Below are positions 17,467 through 26,497 of a DNA stretch of 64,000 nt, in pieces. Origin of the DNA: Kribbella kalugense (GTDB lineage Bacteria; Actinomycetota; Actinomycetes; Propionibacteriales; Kribbellaceae); NCBI RefSeq assembly GCF_004365875.1, contig NZ_SODF01000001.1, positions 3,038,001 to 3,102,000 of the forward strand, in the 5' to 3' direction. The stretch's first letter is position 1, and the number at the start of each line of letters is the position of its first letter. The notes under the pieces are model-generated. The model had not been told where the DNA came from, ran no database searches, and saw only the letters and a program-made list of their open reading frames with translations. The position numbers and the translations under genes are program-made.

Positions 17467-18986
17467 TTGTTCCTCCAACCAGAGTTCTTGGCCCAGTTCA
17501 GATAGGCGATCCCCAATGCGTGCGAACCTTGCACCGGGTTGAGCTGTGCGGCGTCGTACACGCGCAGGGACTGTTGATAGATGAGCAGGTCCTGCTCGGC
17601 GTACGCACCCCAGCGTGCGCACTGCACCGCGTTCGCCGGCACCGCAACGCCCGTCCCGTCGACCTTGTACCAGACCTCGTTTTCCGACCGGATCAGGTTC
17701 TGCGTGAACGTCTTCGCGAACCGCTGCACGTCCGTGGCCGGCCCGCCGTCGATCCCCGCGTCGTACGCCGCATGCACGAACTCGGTGCTGATCGCGGCGT
17801 GACTGAGATCCTCGATCTGCGTCGAGGCCGGGTACGACGGCGTGTACTCCGAGATCCCCGCGGTCTTCGGGTACCCGGCGTACAACTCGCTGTACGGCGG
17901 CCAGTAGGTCCAGACGTAGGCGTCGCCCACGGGTCGCAGCGCGGGCACGTACGCTTTCAGCATCTGCAGGACCCTGGTCCGGTAACGCGGCTGTCTGGTG
18001 ACGCGGAACAGCTCGATCTGGGTCTGCCCGAGGGCCTGGCTCTGGTTGTACGGCTGGATGGTCCCGTCGAACGGGATCGGCGCGCCCTTCGGCCACACGT
18101 AATCACCGGTCCCGTCCGGACGCGAGACCCACTCCGAGTCGTGGAACGCCACGGCCGCGGTCGCCGCGTCGAGAACGTCCCTCGCAAACTTGTGGCGCGA
18201 CCCGAGCTTCCGCGACGCCAGGACCATCCGGGCGTAGCGGGCCAGCGGGAAGGCGACCATCCCGGTGTGCACCGCGAAGACGTAGTACTGCGGCTGGAAG
18301 GCGATCGTGGCCGGAGCCGGTGCGGGCGCGGCTGCCGGAGCCGAGCGGAGATCGACGGCGGTCCAGCGCAGCGATGCCGTGTAACGGTTGTTGACCGCGG
18401 TCACGACGTACGTCGGCGCGGCGGGATCCAGACTGACGCCGGGCAGCGTGACGACGGTGGTGGTGGACGGGTTCCGGAGCACAAGGTCAAAGGTGCCGTC
18501 AGCAACATTCGAGACCTCGGCCGTCGTCTGCGCCGAACTGGCCCCGGCCCATCGGAGCTGGACCGTGGGTACGCCGTTGCCGTCCGGGAGCACACCGTGT
18601 CCCGCGGTGTAGTTGCCGGCCGTCCGCCACACCTTCCCGGATCGGCCGGCGTAGTCCTTGACGCGGCGGGCGTGGTCGGTGGTTGCCATCACGTGCCGGG
18701 CGCGATCCTCGAACGTCCGCAGGTAGCGCTCGTCCTGATAGGCCTCGTACATCCGGAGCAGACTGAGCAGGAAGTAGGACTCGCCCCAGGCATAGACACC
18801 CTGCTCGTTGTCCTGCGGATCTGATGCCAGGTAGCCGGCCTGGGCGACGTCGAAGGCGGCGGGCGAGTCGTAGACGAGTGAGTCGGCGGACGCCGTCAGC
18901 GGGATGCCGGCCCAGGCCGCGACACCACCGGCTGTGGTTCCGAGCATGAGCGTGCGGCGGCTGAATGGTTGCATGGCGGTGTTCAT
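17463..18986 (-). CDS. Tat-exported protein, probably an alpha/alpha-toroid carbohydrate enzyme
   Basis: 507 residues with a Tat signal (FSRRTLMLGTTAGG). After the signal a helical part begins (DNEQGVYAWGESYFLLSLLRM), followed by a beta-rich insert at about 130-230 containing a proline/alanine stretch ([11 protein letters not shown]). The remainder is helical, with QPYNQSQALGQTQIELFRVT and EDLSHAAISTEFVHAAYDAG. This repeated-helix layout resembles polysaccharide lyases, glucuronyl epimerases and other six-hairpin enzymes; I cannot assign a family. It is cotranscribed with the permeases and FAH gene, so it probably acts on the locus's substrate outside the membrane. Confidence 0.68.
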   Translation of the reverse strand: MNTAMQPFSRRTLMLGTTAGGVAAWAGIPLTASADSLVYDSPAAFDVAQAGYLASDPQDNEQGVYAWGESYFLLSLLRMYEAYQDERYLRTFEDRARHVMATTDHARRVKDYAGRSGKVWRTAGNYTAGHGVLPDGNGVPTVQLRWAGASSAQTTAEVSNVADGTFDLVLRNPSTTTVVTLPGVSLDPAAPTYVVTAVNNRYTASLRWTAVDLRSAPAAAPAPAPATIAFQPQYYVFAVHTGMVAFPLARYARMVLASRKLGSRHKFARDVLDAATAAVAFHDSEWVSRPDGTGDYVWPKGAPIPFDGTIQPYNQSQALGQTQIELFRVTRQPRYRTRVLQMLKAYVPALRPVGDAYVWTYWPPYSELYAGYPKTAGISEYTPSYPASTQIEDLSHAAISTEFVHAAYDAGIDGGPATDVQRFAKTFTQNLIRSENEVWYKVDGTGVAVPANAVQCARWGAYAEQDLLIYQQSLRVYDAAQLNPVQGSHALGIAYLNWAKNSGWRNK

Positions 18987-19022
18987 TGAGTTGGCCTCAC
19001 AGGTGGACGGGCGGAGGGCGGC

Positions 19023-19871
19023 TCAGCCTTTGACGGCACCGCCCATGCTGTTGAGAATGCGTTTCTGCAGCAGGAGGAAGACGATGACGACCGGCACCAG
19101 CGAGATCACCGTGCCGGCAGCGAGGCCGCGGACATCGGTCCCGGCGACGCCACTCAGGTAGGCGATCCCGAGCGCGATCGGGAACTTCGACTGGCTGTTC
19201 AGCACCACCAGCGGCCAGATGAAGCTGTTCCAGACCGAGACGAACCCGAGGATCGCCAGCACGGCCAGCGTCGGCGCGGCGATCGGCACACAGATCCGCC
19301 AGAAGATGCCGAACTCGTTCGCCCCGTCCATCCGGGCCGCTTCGACGATCTCATCCGGGATCTGCGAGAACGCCTGCCGGAGCAGGAAGATCCCGAGCGA
19401 CGAGAGGATAGCGGGCAGGATCACCGCGGCGAACGTGTCGGTCAGCCCGAGCTCGCTCATCACCAGGAACCGCGGGATCAGCATCAGCTCGCCGGGCAGG
19501 AACATGATCGACAGGAACAGCATGAAGAACACCCCGCGACCGCGGAAGGCGATCCTCGCCAGCGGGTACGCCGTCAGCGCTGACACGACCAGGTACACCG
19601 GGACGGTGATGCCGACGTAGATCACCGAGTTCACCAGGAACCGTGCGTACGGGATCGTCGTCCACGCCTCGCGGAACCAGTCGGCGACCGGCGGTCGTGG
19701 GATCAGGTCGGGCGGGAACCCGAACACGTCTTGGCTGGCCGGCTTGGTCGCAGCCCCGAGCAGGATCAGGAACGGCCCGATGAACAACGCCGCCACCGCG
19801 ATCAGCAGCACGTAGAGCCCGACGCGACGCGGGTTGATGCGCGGCTTGCTTCGATACAGGCGCCTGGCCAT
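19023..19871 (-). CDS. Carbohydrate ABC permease, MalG type
   Basis: 282 residues with six membrane helices and the cytoplasmic EAA loop EAARMDGANEFGIFWRICVP that docks the ATPase. Typical of the second permease (CUT1, MalG/UgpE-like) of sugar importers. The start at 19871 overlaps the first permease's stop. No ATPase gene is in the locus, so a shared MsiK-type ATPase elsewhere is presumably used, as is common in actinobacteria. Confidence 0.93.
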   Translation of the reverse strand: MARRLYRSKPRINPRRVGLYVLLIAVAALFIGPFLILLGAATKPASQDVFGFPPDLIPRPPVADWFREAWTTIPYARFLVNSVIYVGITVPVYLVVSALTAYPLARIAFRGRGVFFMLFLSIMFLPGELMLIPRFLVMSELGLTDTFAAVILPAILSSLGIFLLRQAFSQIPDEIVEAARMDGANEFGIFWRICVPIAAPTLAVLAILGFVSVWNSFIWPLVVLNSQSKFPIALGIAYLSGVAGTDVRGLAAGTVISLVPVVIVFLLLQKRILNSMGGAVKG

Positions 19872-20752
19872 CAGCCGTCCCTCCGCCGGGTCACGAGTAG
19901 GTTGAAGCCGGCCAGGACGATCATGATCGCCCACAGCAGCAGGCCGACGGCGCTCGCGTAGCCCATGTCGTAGTCCTGGAAGGCCTTCGACCAGATGTAG
20001 TAGCCGAGGGTGAGAGTGGAGTCGAGCGGCCCGCCGCGGGTCAGCACGTAGACCGACTCGAACGCGCGCATCGCCTCGAGCATGCTGAGCACAAGCGTGA
20101 CCGCGAACGTCGGCCGCAGCGCCGGTACGACGATGTGCAGCAACCGCCGCCACGCGTTCGCGCCGTCGATCGTCGCGGCCTCGACCTGGTCTGACGGCAC
20201 CGACTGCAGCCCGGCCAGGTAGATCATCATGAACAACCCGGCGTTCTTCCACGCCTCCAGCAGGACGACGGTCGGCAGCGCCCAGTGCCGGTCGAGCAGG
20301 AAGTCGATCGGGCCGGCGCCGAACAGGCTGAGCAGCCAGTTCACGACGCCTTCGCGGTTGAACACATACCGCCAGGCGACCGCCACCGCGACCATCGACG
20401 TGATCACCGGCAGGTAGTAGAGCATCCGGAACGCCTGGATCGCGCGCAGCTTGAGGTTCACCAGCATCGCCAGGAACAGCGGGGCGACCACGGTCAACGG
20501 CAGGAACATCAGCACGAACAGCAGCGAGTTCCGCAGTGCGATCCAGACTCGCGGGTCGTGGCCGAGCTGGATGAAGTTGTCGAGGCCGGAGAAGCGGACC
20601 GGATGGACGATGTCGTAGTCGGAGAACGACAGCTGGATCGCGATCACGGCCGGCCAGGCGAACATCGCGGCGTAGAACAGCAGCCCGGGCAGCATGAACA
20701 CGTACGGCGTGTACCAGTGCTGACCGACCACGCGGCCACGAAGGCTTGGCAT
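19871..20752 (-). CDS. Carbohydrate ABC permease, MalF type
   Basis: 293 residues, six membrane helices, EAA loop EAATIDGANAWRRLLHIVVP. First gene of the leftward operon; pairs with the MalG-type permease and with the divergent substrate-binding lipoprotein at 20944. GAGGAG lies seven bases before the start, directly after an 18-base inverted repeat. Confidence 0.93.
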   Translation of the reverse strand: MPSLRGRVVGQHWYTPYVFMLPGLLFYAAMFAWPAVIAIQLSFSDYDIVHPVRFSGLDNFIQLGHDPRVWIALRNSLLFVLMFLPLTVVAPLFLAMLVNLKLRAIQAFRMLYYLPVITSMVAVAVAWRYVFNREGVVNWLLSLFGAGPIDFLLDRHWALPTVVLLEAWKNAGLFMMIYLAGLQSVPSDQVEAATIDGANAWRRLLHIVVPALRPTFAVTLVLSMLEAMRAFESVYVLTRGGPLDSTLTLGYYIWSKAFQDYDMGYASAVGLLLWAIMIVLAGFNLLVTRRRDG

Positions 20753-20768
20753 ATCTGGCTCCTCGTGT

Positions 20769-20786
20769 CTGAAACCCCGATTTCAG
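20769..20786. promoter_or_regulatory. Inverted repeat in the divergent promoter of the sugar locus
   Basis: CTGAAA-N6-TTTCAG forms a perfect 6-base inverted repeat, 17 bases upstream of the MalF-type permease start and inside the 191-base gap shared with the substrate-binding gene. It is a candidate operator for the locus regulator at 27302. It could alternatively form a small hairpin in the permease leader. Confidence 0.45.
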
Positions 20787-20943
20787 ATCTCAAGTTGTCC
20801 GGAACCGTAACCTACAACCGGCCGCGCCGGAAGCGGTAACTCCAGAAAATTTTGCCCATCTCGAGTTGACTCGCCTGCTTCGATGCCGAACACTGTGATG
20901 TCTGTAAGCCAGGTTTAGGACATTCCGTTCTGAGGAGCCACCG

Positions 20944-22245
20944 ATGGCCCGATCCCTGCTCAGGCACCTTGCGGTGGTTGCCGCTCTCGCTCTCGCGCTG
21001 TCCGGATGTGTGTCCGGCAGTCCGGCCGGCGGTGACGATCCGAAGCAGCAGTCCACCGACGCGTACTCCGGCGACGTCGAGTGGTGGACGATCAACCTGC
21101 AGAAGAACTACGGGCCGGACATCCAGAAGTGGATCGACGCCTACCAGAAGGAACATCCGAAGGTCTCGATCAAGTGGGTCGACGTGCCGGGTGCGGATAT
21201 CAACACCAAGCTGCTGGCCGCGCTCGCCAGCGGCAAGGTGCCGGACGTCGTCAACTTCACCTCCGCCACCACCGGCCTGTTCGCCGGGTCGATGGCCGAT
21301 CTGAGCTCGTTGTTCAGCCAGGACGACATCGCCGCCTACCTGCCCAACCTGGCCGAGCCGTTAGTTGTCGACGGCAAGCGAATCGCCATCCCCTGGTACA
21401 ACGGCGGTACGTCGCTGTCGTTCTACAACAAGGATCTGCTGGCCAAGGCCGGCTTCGACCCGGCCAAGCCGCCGAAGACGTACGACGAAGCGCTCGCGCT
21501 GGCGAAGACGTACCACGACGCGACCGGCAAGTCGGCGACCAACTTCATGTCGTACTCGAGCGTGGTGCAGGCCAACGGCATCCCGCTGTTGTCGGAGGAT
21601 GGGAAGAAGGCTGCGTTCAACACCCCGGCGACGCTCGCGCTGCTGGAGCGGTTCAAGCCGCTGTTCAGCTCGGGAGCGATCGCCCCCGGAAGCCTCAGCG
21701 AGAACCCTCGGGACCTGCCGCAGTCGCTGGAGAACAAGCTGATCGCGTTCAACCCAGCCGCGGTGTCCAGCTCGCTGCTGAACGTCCAGAAGAACGCGCC
21801 GGCCGTCTACTCGTCGATCGTGGTGGGTCCGCCGGTGGTCGGCGCCGATGGCAAGTTCTACATGCCCGGCCAGCAGGTGATGGGGATCCCGGCGAAGTCG
21901 GACAACCAGGCCGCAGCGGCCGCCTGGCTCAAGTACGTCGCCGCACCCGAGCAGCAGCTCGCGCTCTGCAAGCTGGTGCCGATCTACCCGTCGTCGGTCA
22001 AGGCGCTGGCCGACCCGTTCTTCACCGACATCACCGGGGCCACACCGGCCGACCAGGCCCGCAAGATCCTGGTCGATACGTTCAAGAGCAGCGTCGACGC
22101 GTCGATGGGCTCCGGGAACGACGACCAGCTGCGACAGCTGTTCGACGACCAGGTCCGCGCGTACATGTCCGGGACCAAGACCGCTCAGCAAGCTTTGGAC
22201 GCCGCCGAGAAGGCGTGGAACGACACTCTGGCGAAGGGCAAGTAG
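20944..22245 (+). CDS. Sugar ABC transporter substrate-binding lipoprotein
   Basis: 433 residues. Lipobox LSGC with C22; then the CUT1-family fold: VEWWTINLQKNYGPDIQKWI, LLAALASGKVPDVVNF and the hinge region IPWYNGGTSLSFYNKDLL. It binds an extracellular sugar or oligosaccharide and hands it to the divergent permeases. First gene of the rightward operon; the next start lies one base after its stop. Leucine 140 is coded by the rare TTA. Confidence 0.93.
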   Translation: MARSLLRHLAVVAALALALSGCVSGSPAGGDDPKQQSTDAYSGDVEWWTINLQKNYGPDIQKWIDAYQKEHPKVSIKWVDVPGADINTKLLAALASGKVPDVVNFTSATTGLFAGSMADLSSLFSQDDIAAYLPNLAEPLVVDGKRIAIPWYNGGTSLSFYNKDLLAKAGFDPAKPPKTYDEALALAKTYHDATGKSATNFMSYSSVVQANGIPLLSEDGKKAAFNTPATLALLERFKPLFSSGAIAPGSLSENPRDLPQSLENKLIAFNPAAVSSSLLNVQKNAPAVYSSIVVGPPVVGADGKFYMPGQQVMGIPAKSDNQAAAAAWLKYVAAPEQQLALCKLVPIYPSSVKALADPFFTDITGATPADQARKILVDTFKSSVDASMGSGNDDQLRQLFDDQVRAYMSGTKTAQQALDAAEKAWNDTLAKGK

Positions 22246-22246
22246 C

Positions 22247-23302
22247 GTGACGGAGAAGCTGCGGATCGGGATCGTCGGCGCCGGGATCATGGGGCGTGGC
22301 AACGCGTTGTCGTTGTCCGGCCGGGCCGACGCCGAGATCACGGCGGTGACCAGCCGATCGGAGAGCTCGGCCGCGCAACTGGCGGACGAGATCGCCGAGC
22401 GGGGTGCGCCACCGCCGACGATCCATCCTGATTTCGCGGCCCTGCTGGCCGACGACGCGGTGGATGCCGTCGTCCTGACCACCCCGGACGACGTACACGG
22501 CGAGATGATGGTCCGCGCCGCGGAGGCCGGGAAGCACATCCTGGTCGAGAAGCCGATGACCACGTCGGTCGCCGAGGCGGATGCGGCTGTGAAGGCGATC
22601 CGCGAGAACGGCGTGGTGGCGATGTGCCTGTTCAACCACCGCTGGGTGCCTGCGTACGCCCAGGCCTACGAGCTGATCGCGGATCTCGGCGACGCCGCGG
22701 TCGCCTACGCCCGCAAGGACGACACGATCTTCGTGCCGACCGAGATGCTGTCCTGGGCTGATCGCACAACGTGCGCCTGGTTCCTGTCCAGCCACGACAT
22801 CGATCTGGTGTCCTGGCTGCTCCGCGACCAGGTGCGCCGGGTCTACGCGACCGCGCGGTGGGGCAAGCTGCGGTCGCTCGGGATCGACACCCCGGACGCG
22901 ATCCAGATCCAGGCGGAGTACTCGCGCGGAGCCGTCGCGACCTTCGAGTCGGCCTGGATCTATCCGAACACGTTCCCGACCGTGGTCGACTCGTACGTCT
23001 CGGTCGTCACCGACAACGGGGTCGTTCAGTTGGACCGGCAGAAGGAGAGCGTCGTACTGGCGCGACCGGAGGGCTACACCTATCCGCGGAACATGCTGCA
23101 GCGGGTCATGCACGGCATCCCGGCCGGTGCGTACGCCGACGCGATCGCGCATTGGGTCGACTGCTGCCGGACCGGCCGGCAACCGCTGATCACCATCGAG
23201 AGCAGCCGCAACGTCACCGCCGTACTGGAGGCCGCGCACCTGTCGATCGAGACCCGTCAGCCGGTCGACGTCTCGATGCTTGCTGATCCAGGGGCCGCAT
23301 GA
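22247..23302 (+). CDS. Gfo/Idh/MocA-family oxidoreductase
   Basis: 351 residues. Rossmann domain with IGIVGAGIMGRGNALSL at the N-terminus, and the family's EKPMTT lysine-proline motif (EKP, residues 104-106). The second domain is the alpha/beta fold that binds sugar. Family members oxidise sugars, amino sugars or inositol with NAD(P). GTG start one base after the binding-protein stop. Role in the locus: probably oxidation or isomerisation of a released sugar. Confidence 0.9.
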   Translation: MTEKLRIGIVGAGIMGRGNALSLSGRADAEITAVTSRSESSAAQLADEIAERGAPPPTIHPDFAALLADDAVDAVVLTTPDDVHGEMMVRAAEAGKHILVEKPMTTSVAEADAAVKAIRENGVVAMCLFNHRWVPAYAQAYELIADLGDAAVAYARKDDTIFVPTEMLSWADRTTCAWFLSSHDIDLVSWLLRDQVRRVYATARWGKLRSLGIDTPDAIQIQAEYSRGAVATFESAWIYPNTFPTVVDSYVSVVTDNGVVQLDRQKESVVLARPEGYTYPRNMLQRVMHGIPAGAYADAIAHWVDCCRTGRQPLITIESSRNVTAVLEAAHLSIETRQPVDVSMLADPGAA

Positions 23303-25557
23303 GTACGGCGGGCCCGGAGAAGCCACGGCATATCGACGGGCGGATCAATCGGATCGGGACCGAGGACCTTCTGAAAGCATTCGGGTCGCCGGCCGACGAT
23401 CTCGCTGGGCTCCGTGCGTTTGTGGGCGGTCAGTTGCGGCGCCCCGCCTGGCCGTTGCCGGAATGGGCGGACGCGATTCGGTCCACGCCTGCAGCGGACG
23501 ACGTACTGGCGGCTGCGGCTCCGCTGCTCGAGGGGGTGGACGTCACTGGACTGGGACGCGGCCGTTCGCAGTTGTACGGGTTCCATTACCTCGGCTGGCT
23601 GGCTCCCGGGGTCCAGGCGTGGCAGCTGACTGGCGATGAGCGTTATCTGCAAGCGTTTGAGCGGCACTTCGACGAATGGGTTGAGCGACGCGACTCGGTG
23701 ATCGGAGAGTGGCCGGGGCTCGACGTGATCTGGTACTCGCTCGGGACGTGGGCACGCTGCAGGAGCCTGCTACCGACCCTCGAAGTGCTGACCAACTCAC
23801 CACTGTCCGACTGCGTCTGGGGCCGACTGGTGGCGACTCTGGTCGGCGGGGCGCGCTGGGCGTACGACGAGCATGACGTCTTCCGGCACGGGAACTGGCA
23901 ACTGGTGTGCGCGACCGAACTGCTGCACCTCAGCACCGTGCTGCCGTCCCTTGTGGAGTCGGCGGCCTGGGCGGAGCGAGCGCATCAGCGGATCGAGGAA
24001 CACCTGGCGCTCGACATCTATCCGGACGGCGGGCATTACGAGCGGTCGCCCGGGTACCACGGGATGGTTCTGGACGCGTTGCAGACCGCGGCGCGGATCG
24101 ATCCGGCGGTGGCGGCTCATCCACGGTTCGCGGCCATGCACACCTGGTTGTGCGAGCTGGTGTCATCGGGTGGATGGCTGCCGCATCTGCAGGACAGCGG
24201 GGTCGTGTGGCCTGCGGCGTCGTTGCTGCGAGGCAGCTACCTGCTGGACGATCCAGCACTCGCGCGAGTCGCCGCGCAATGGTTGCCAGATTCCCAGTTC
24301 GCGACGGAAGCTGCGGCGTATCCGGCGTGGACGGATGAAGAGCGACAGGCGCGCTGGATGCACACGCTCAGCACGGCACGCGAGCAGGCTGCCCCCGAGT
24401 TGCCCGCGACCACGGTGCTCCCGGAGTCGGGGTACACGATTCTGCGGAGTGACGAGGTGCGGGCCGTGATCAACCACGGGCCGCACATCGAGCACGAGCT
24501 CGAGTCGCACTCGCATCGCGCCGTACTGGATCTGGTGCTCGACGGGTGGCAGCAGCCGTTGCTGTGGGAGGCGGGTGGTCCGCCGAGCTACGACGATCCG
24601 GAGTACCTGACGTGGTACCAGTCAGGTCGGGGTCACAACACCGTACTCGTGGACGATCGGGAGCTGTCGACCGATCGTGGGGTGACGGTTGAGCCGTTGA
24701 TCGAGACCGACCAATTGGCCGTGTTCTCCGGTCGGCATCGGGGTAACGGTGTGCGGCAGGCGCGCACGGTCGCGATGGTGCGGGAGGAGCCGGCGTACGT
24801 CGTCGTGACCGACAGCGCGGCTGGTCCGCACACGTTCCGCGCTTGCTGGCATGCGCTGCATCCGTGGCGGCAGGTGGGTCCGCTCGCGTACGACGCTGCT
24901 GCGCCTGATGGACCGGGGTTGCTGCTGATCGAGGCCGGGGACGCTGCGACGCCTTCCGCCGAGGCCGGGATTGGTGCGACGCCTTCCGTCGAGGCCAGGA
25001 TTGATGCGACGCCTTCCGTCGAGCCCGGGAACGGTGCGACGACTTCTGTCGAGACCTCGGAAGGGGTTGCGCGGCGGCCGTTTCCGGATCGTCGGGTCGC
25101 GGAGTACGGGCCGCTTCACACGCTGTCGTTGGGGCGGTCGAGCGGTGACTTCACGACGGTGCTTGTTCCGCATGCCGGGAGCGAGCCGCCTTCAGTGTCC
25201 GTCGCGCAGGCGGACGGCGAGCTGGTGGTCGAGTATGGGAACACGGTTGATCGGGTGTCGTCGTCGAGCTGGACGCGGATTCGGTCGGGGAAGTTGTCAT
25301 GGGCAACTGGTTGGCGGGTGCTCGAGCTCGCGGGGCTAATGAAGACCTCGGAGCCGGTGGACGTGCTCGCTGCCGTGACGGACGGCTTACTGCGGCTGGA
25401 GATCACGTGCCCGGGGCGGTGTGCGGTCTGGGTACCGCCGGGCGCAGGGATCCGGGTCGACGGCATCGCGATCGATGCCGAAGTCGATGAGGGTTGGGCG
25501 CGACTGACGCTGCCGTACGCCGGGCGGTGGCTCGTTGAGGGGGCTCAGCATGACTGA
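23299..25557 (+). CDS. Heparinase II/III-like protein, probably a cytoplasmic oligouronate lyase
   Basis: 752 residues with no signal peptide. The N-terminal two thirds form an alpha/alpha toroid (HYERSPGYHGMVLDALQTAA is a typical active-site region with Tyr/His). The C-terminal heparinase II/III beta part has ESHSHRAVLDLVLDG and YQSGRGHNTVLVDD. Such enzymes cleave uronate linkages by beta-elimination; cytoplasmic versions work on imported oligosaccharides. Residues 545-584 are encoded by four 30-base tandem repeats, absent from the family in general. Leu 697 is a TTA codon. ATGA overlap with the preceding gene. Substrate unknown. Confidence 0.82.
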   Translation: MSTAGPEKPRHIDGRINRIGTEDLLKAFGSPADDLAGLRAFVGGQLRRPAWPLPEWADAIRSTPAADDVLAAAAPLLEGVDVTGLGRGRSQLYGFHYLGWLAPGVQAWQLTGDERYLQAFERHFDEWVERRDSVIGEWPGLDVIWYSLGTWARCRSLLPTLEVLTNSPLSDCVWGRLVATLVGGARWAYDEHDVFRHGNWQLVCATELLHLSTVLPSLVESAAWAERAHQRIEEHLALDIYPDGGHYERSPGYHGMVLDALQTAARIDPAVAAHPRFAAMHTWLCELVSSGGWLPHLQDSGVVWPAASLLRGSYLLDDPALARVAAQWLPDSQFATEAAAYPAWTDEERQARWMHTLSTAREQAAPELPATTVLPESGYTILRSDEVRAVINHGPHIEHELESHSHRAVLDLVLDGWQQPLLWEAGGPPSYDDPEYLTWYQSGRGHNTVLVDDRELSTDRGVTVEPLIETDQLAVFSGRHRGNGVRQARTVAMVREEPAYVVVTDSAAGPHTFRACWHALHPWRQVGPLAYDAAAPDGPGLLLIEAGDAATPSAEAGIGATPSVEARIDATPSVEPGNGATTSVETSEGVARRPFPDRRVAEYGPLHTLSLGRSSGDFTTVLVPHAGSEPPSVSVAQADGELVVEYGNTVDRVSSSSWTRIRSGKLSWATGWRVLELAGLMKTSEPVDVLAAVTDGLLRLEITCPGRCAVWVPPGAGIRVDGIAIDAEVDEGWARLTLPYAGRWLVEGAQHD
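24931..25050 (+). repeat. Four 30-base in-frame tandem repeats in the heparinase-like gene
   Basis: Units begin at 24931, 24961, 24991 and 25021 and share GCGACGCCTTCC or close variants. Each encodes ten residues of the form E-A-G-x-x-A-T-P-S-V. They form a hydrophilic linker between the two halves of the C-terminal region. Unit divergence is highest in the last copy. Confidence 0.9.
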
Positions 25558-26497
25558 CTCCGCCTCGTCCGTCCGACCCTCGACCTCCTCGACTCGCTCG
25601 ACCTCTTCGACCTCTTCGACCACCTCGACCACCTCGACCACCTCGGCTGAAGACGTGATGGCGGGCTGGTTCGATGCGCGGATCGTCACCGGCGCGCATC
25701 CTGCCTCGCTGCTGCCTCCCACCGACCGCGACGCGATCGCGGCACACCTCGACCGCTACGCCCTGTCCGGTGCGTTGGTCAGCGCGATGGCGTCCTGGCT
25801 GCACCATCCGATCGGCGGCAACGCGGAAGCATCCGCGGTCGCGCACAGCCTGGCCGATCGCGGCGTACTGGCCTGCTGGACCGCGATCCCCGCGACAGCC
25901 GGCGAGCTGGAATCACTGACGGCACTCGTCGACCGCGCCCTCGACCAGGGTGTCGCCGCCTTCCGCATCCATCCCCTGTCGCACGGCTTCTCCCCCGGCC
26001 TGCTCAATGAGTTGTACGCCGCACTCGAGACCAACCGTCTGCCGCTGTGCATCGACGCCGCGGAGATCTCCTGGGCTGACCTGAGTACGATCGCGACTCG
26101 CCACCCTGAGCTGCCGATCGTCGTGTCGAACGTCGGCTACCGCAAACTGCGTGAGCTCTGGGCCGCACTTGATGGTCACGCCAACGTCTTCGTCGATCTG
26201 GTCGACTTCGCCGCACACCAAGGCGTCGAATGGCTGGCTGCCAACAACCTCGCCGACCGGCTGCTGTTCGCGACCGGTCTCGGGCTCCGTGATCCCGGTG
26301 AGGGCGTCGTCCGCCTGGCCTGGTCCGGCCTCGACGACGCGACAGTCCAGCTGGTCGGCTCAGGAAACGCGAGCCGCCTGTTCGGCTCAGGAAACGCGAG
26401 CCGGCCGTCCGGCTCGGAGAACGCCGACCGGACCTCCGGGTCGGAGAACGCGGATCGGACGTCCGGCGTACGGCGTGCTGATGGAGGTCGGTCGTGA
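25550..26497 (+). CDS. Amidohydrolase-2-like protein with repetitive ends
   Basis: 315 residues. A Ser/Thr-only-like N-terminal stretch (about 11-31) is encoded by nine-base repeats. The middle (about 40-275) resembles amidohydrolase/uronate-lactonase TIM barrels (AFRIHPLSHGFSPGLLNELY, then LLFATGLGLRDPGEGVVRLA). The usual first HxH of the family is replaced by WFDARIV, and the late GSDFP is GLGLRDP, so metal binding looks lost or altered. The C-terminus carries four nine-residue repeats (GSGNASR, GSENADR). The start overlaps the heparinase stop by eight bases. Possibly a non-catalytic partner of the next gene. Confidence 0.65.
   Translation: MTDSASSVRPSTSSTRSTSSTSSTTSTTSTTSAEDVMAGWFDARIVTGAHPASLLPPTDRDAIAAHLDRYALSGALVSAMASWLHHPIGGNAEASAVAHSLADRGVLACWTAIPATAGELESLTALVDRALDQGVAAFRIHPLSHGFSPGLLNELYAALETNRLPLCIDAAEISWADLSTIATRHPELPIVVSNVGYRKLRELWAALDGHANVFVDLVDFAAHQGVEWLAANNLADRLLFATGLGLRDPGEGVVRLAWSGLDDATVQLVGSGNASRLFGSGNASRPSGSENADRTSGSENADRTSGVRRADGGRS
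25580..25642 (+). repeat. Seven 9-base tandem repeats (Ser/Thr codons)
   Basis: Seven units of TCGAC(C/T)xxx, from 25580 to 25642, encode a serine/threonine run at the N-terminus of the amidohydrolase-like protein. The last three copies are identical. Confidence 0.85.
26357..26464 (+). repeat. Four 27-base tandem repeats at the end of the amidohydrolase-like gene
   Basis: Units start at 26357, 26384, 26411 and 26438. The first two encode GSGNASR plus two residues, the last two GSENADRTS. They lie after the folded domain. Confidence 0.88.

Noticed and set aside
24931..25050. CRISPR-like array
   Set aside because: Units are contiguous, in frame and 30 bases long without spacers; no cas genes.
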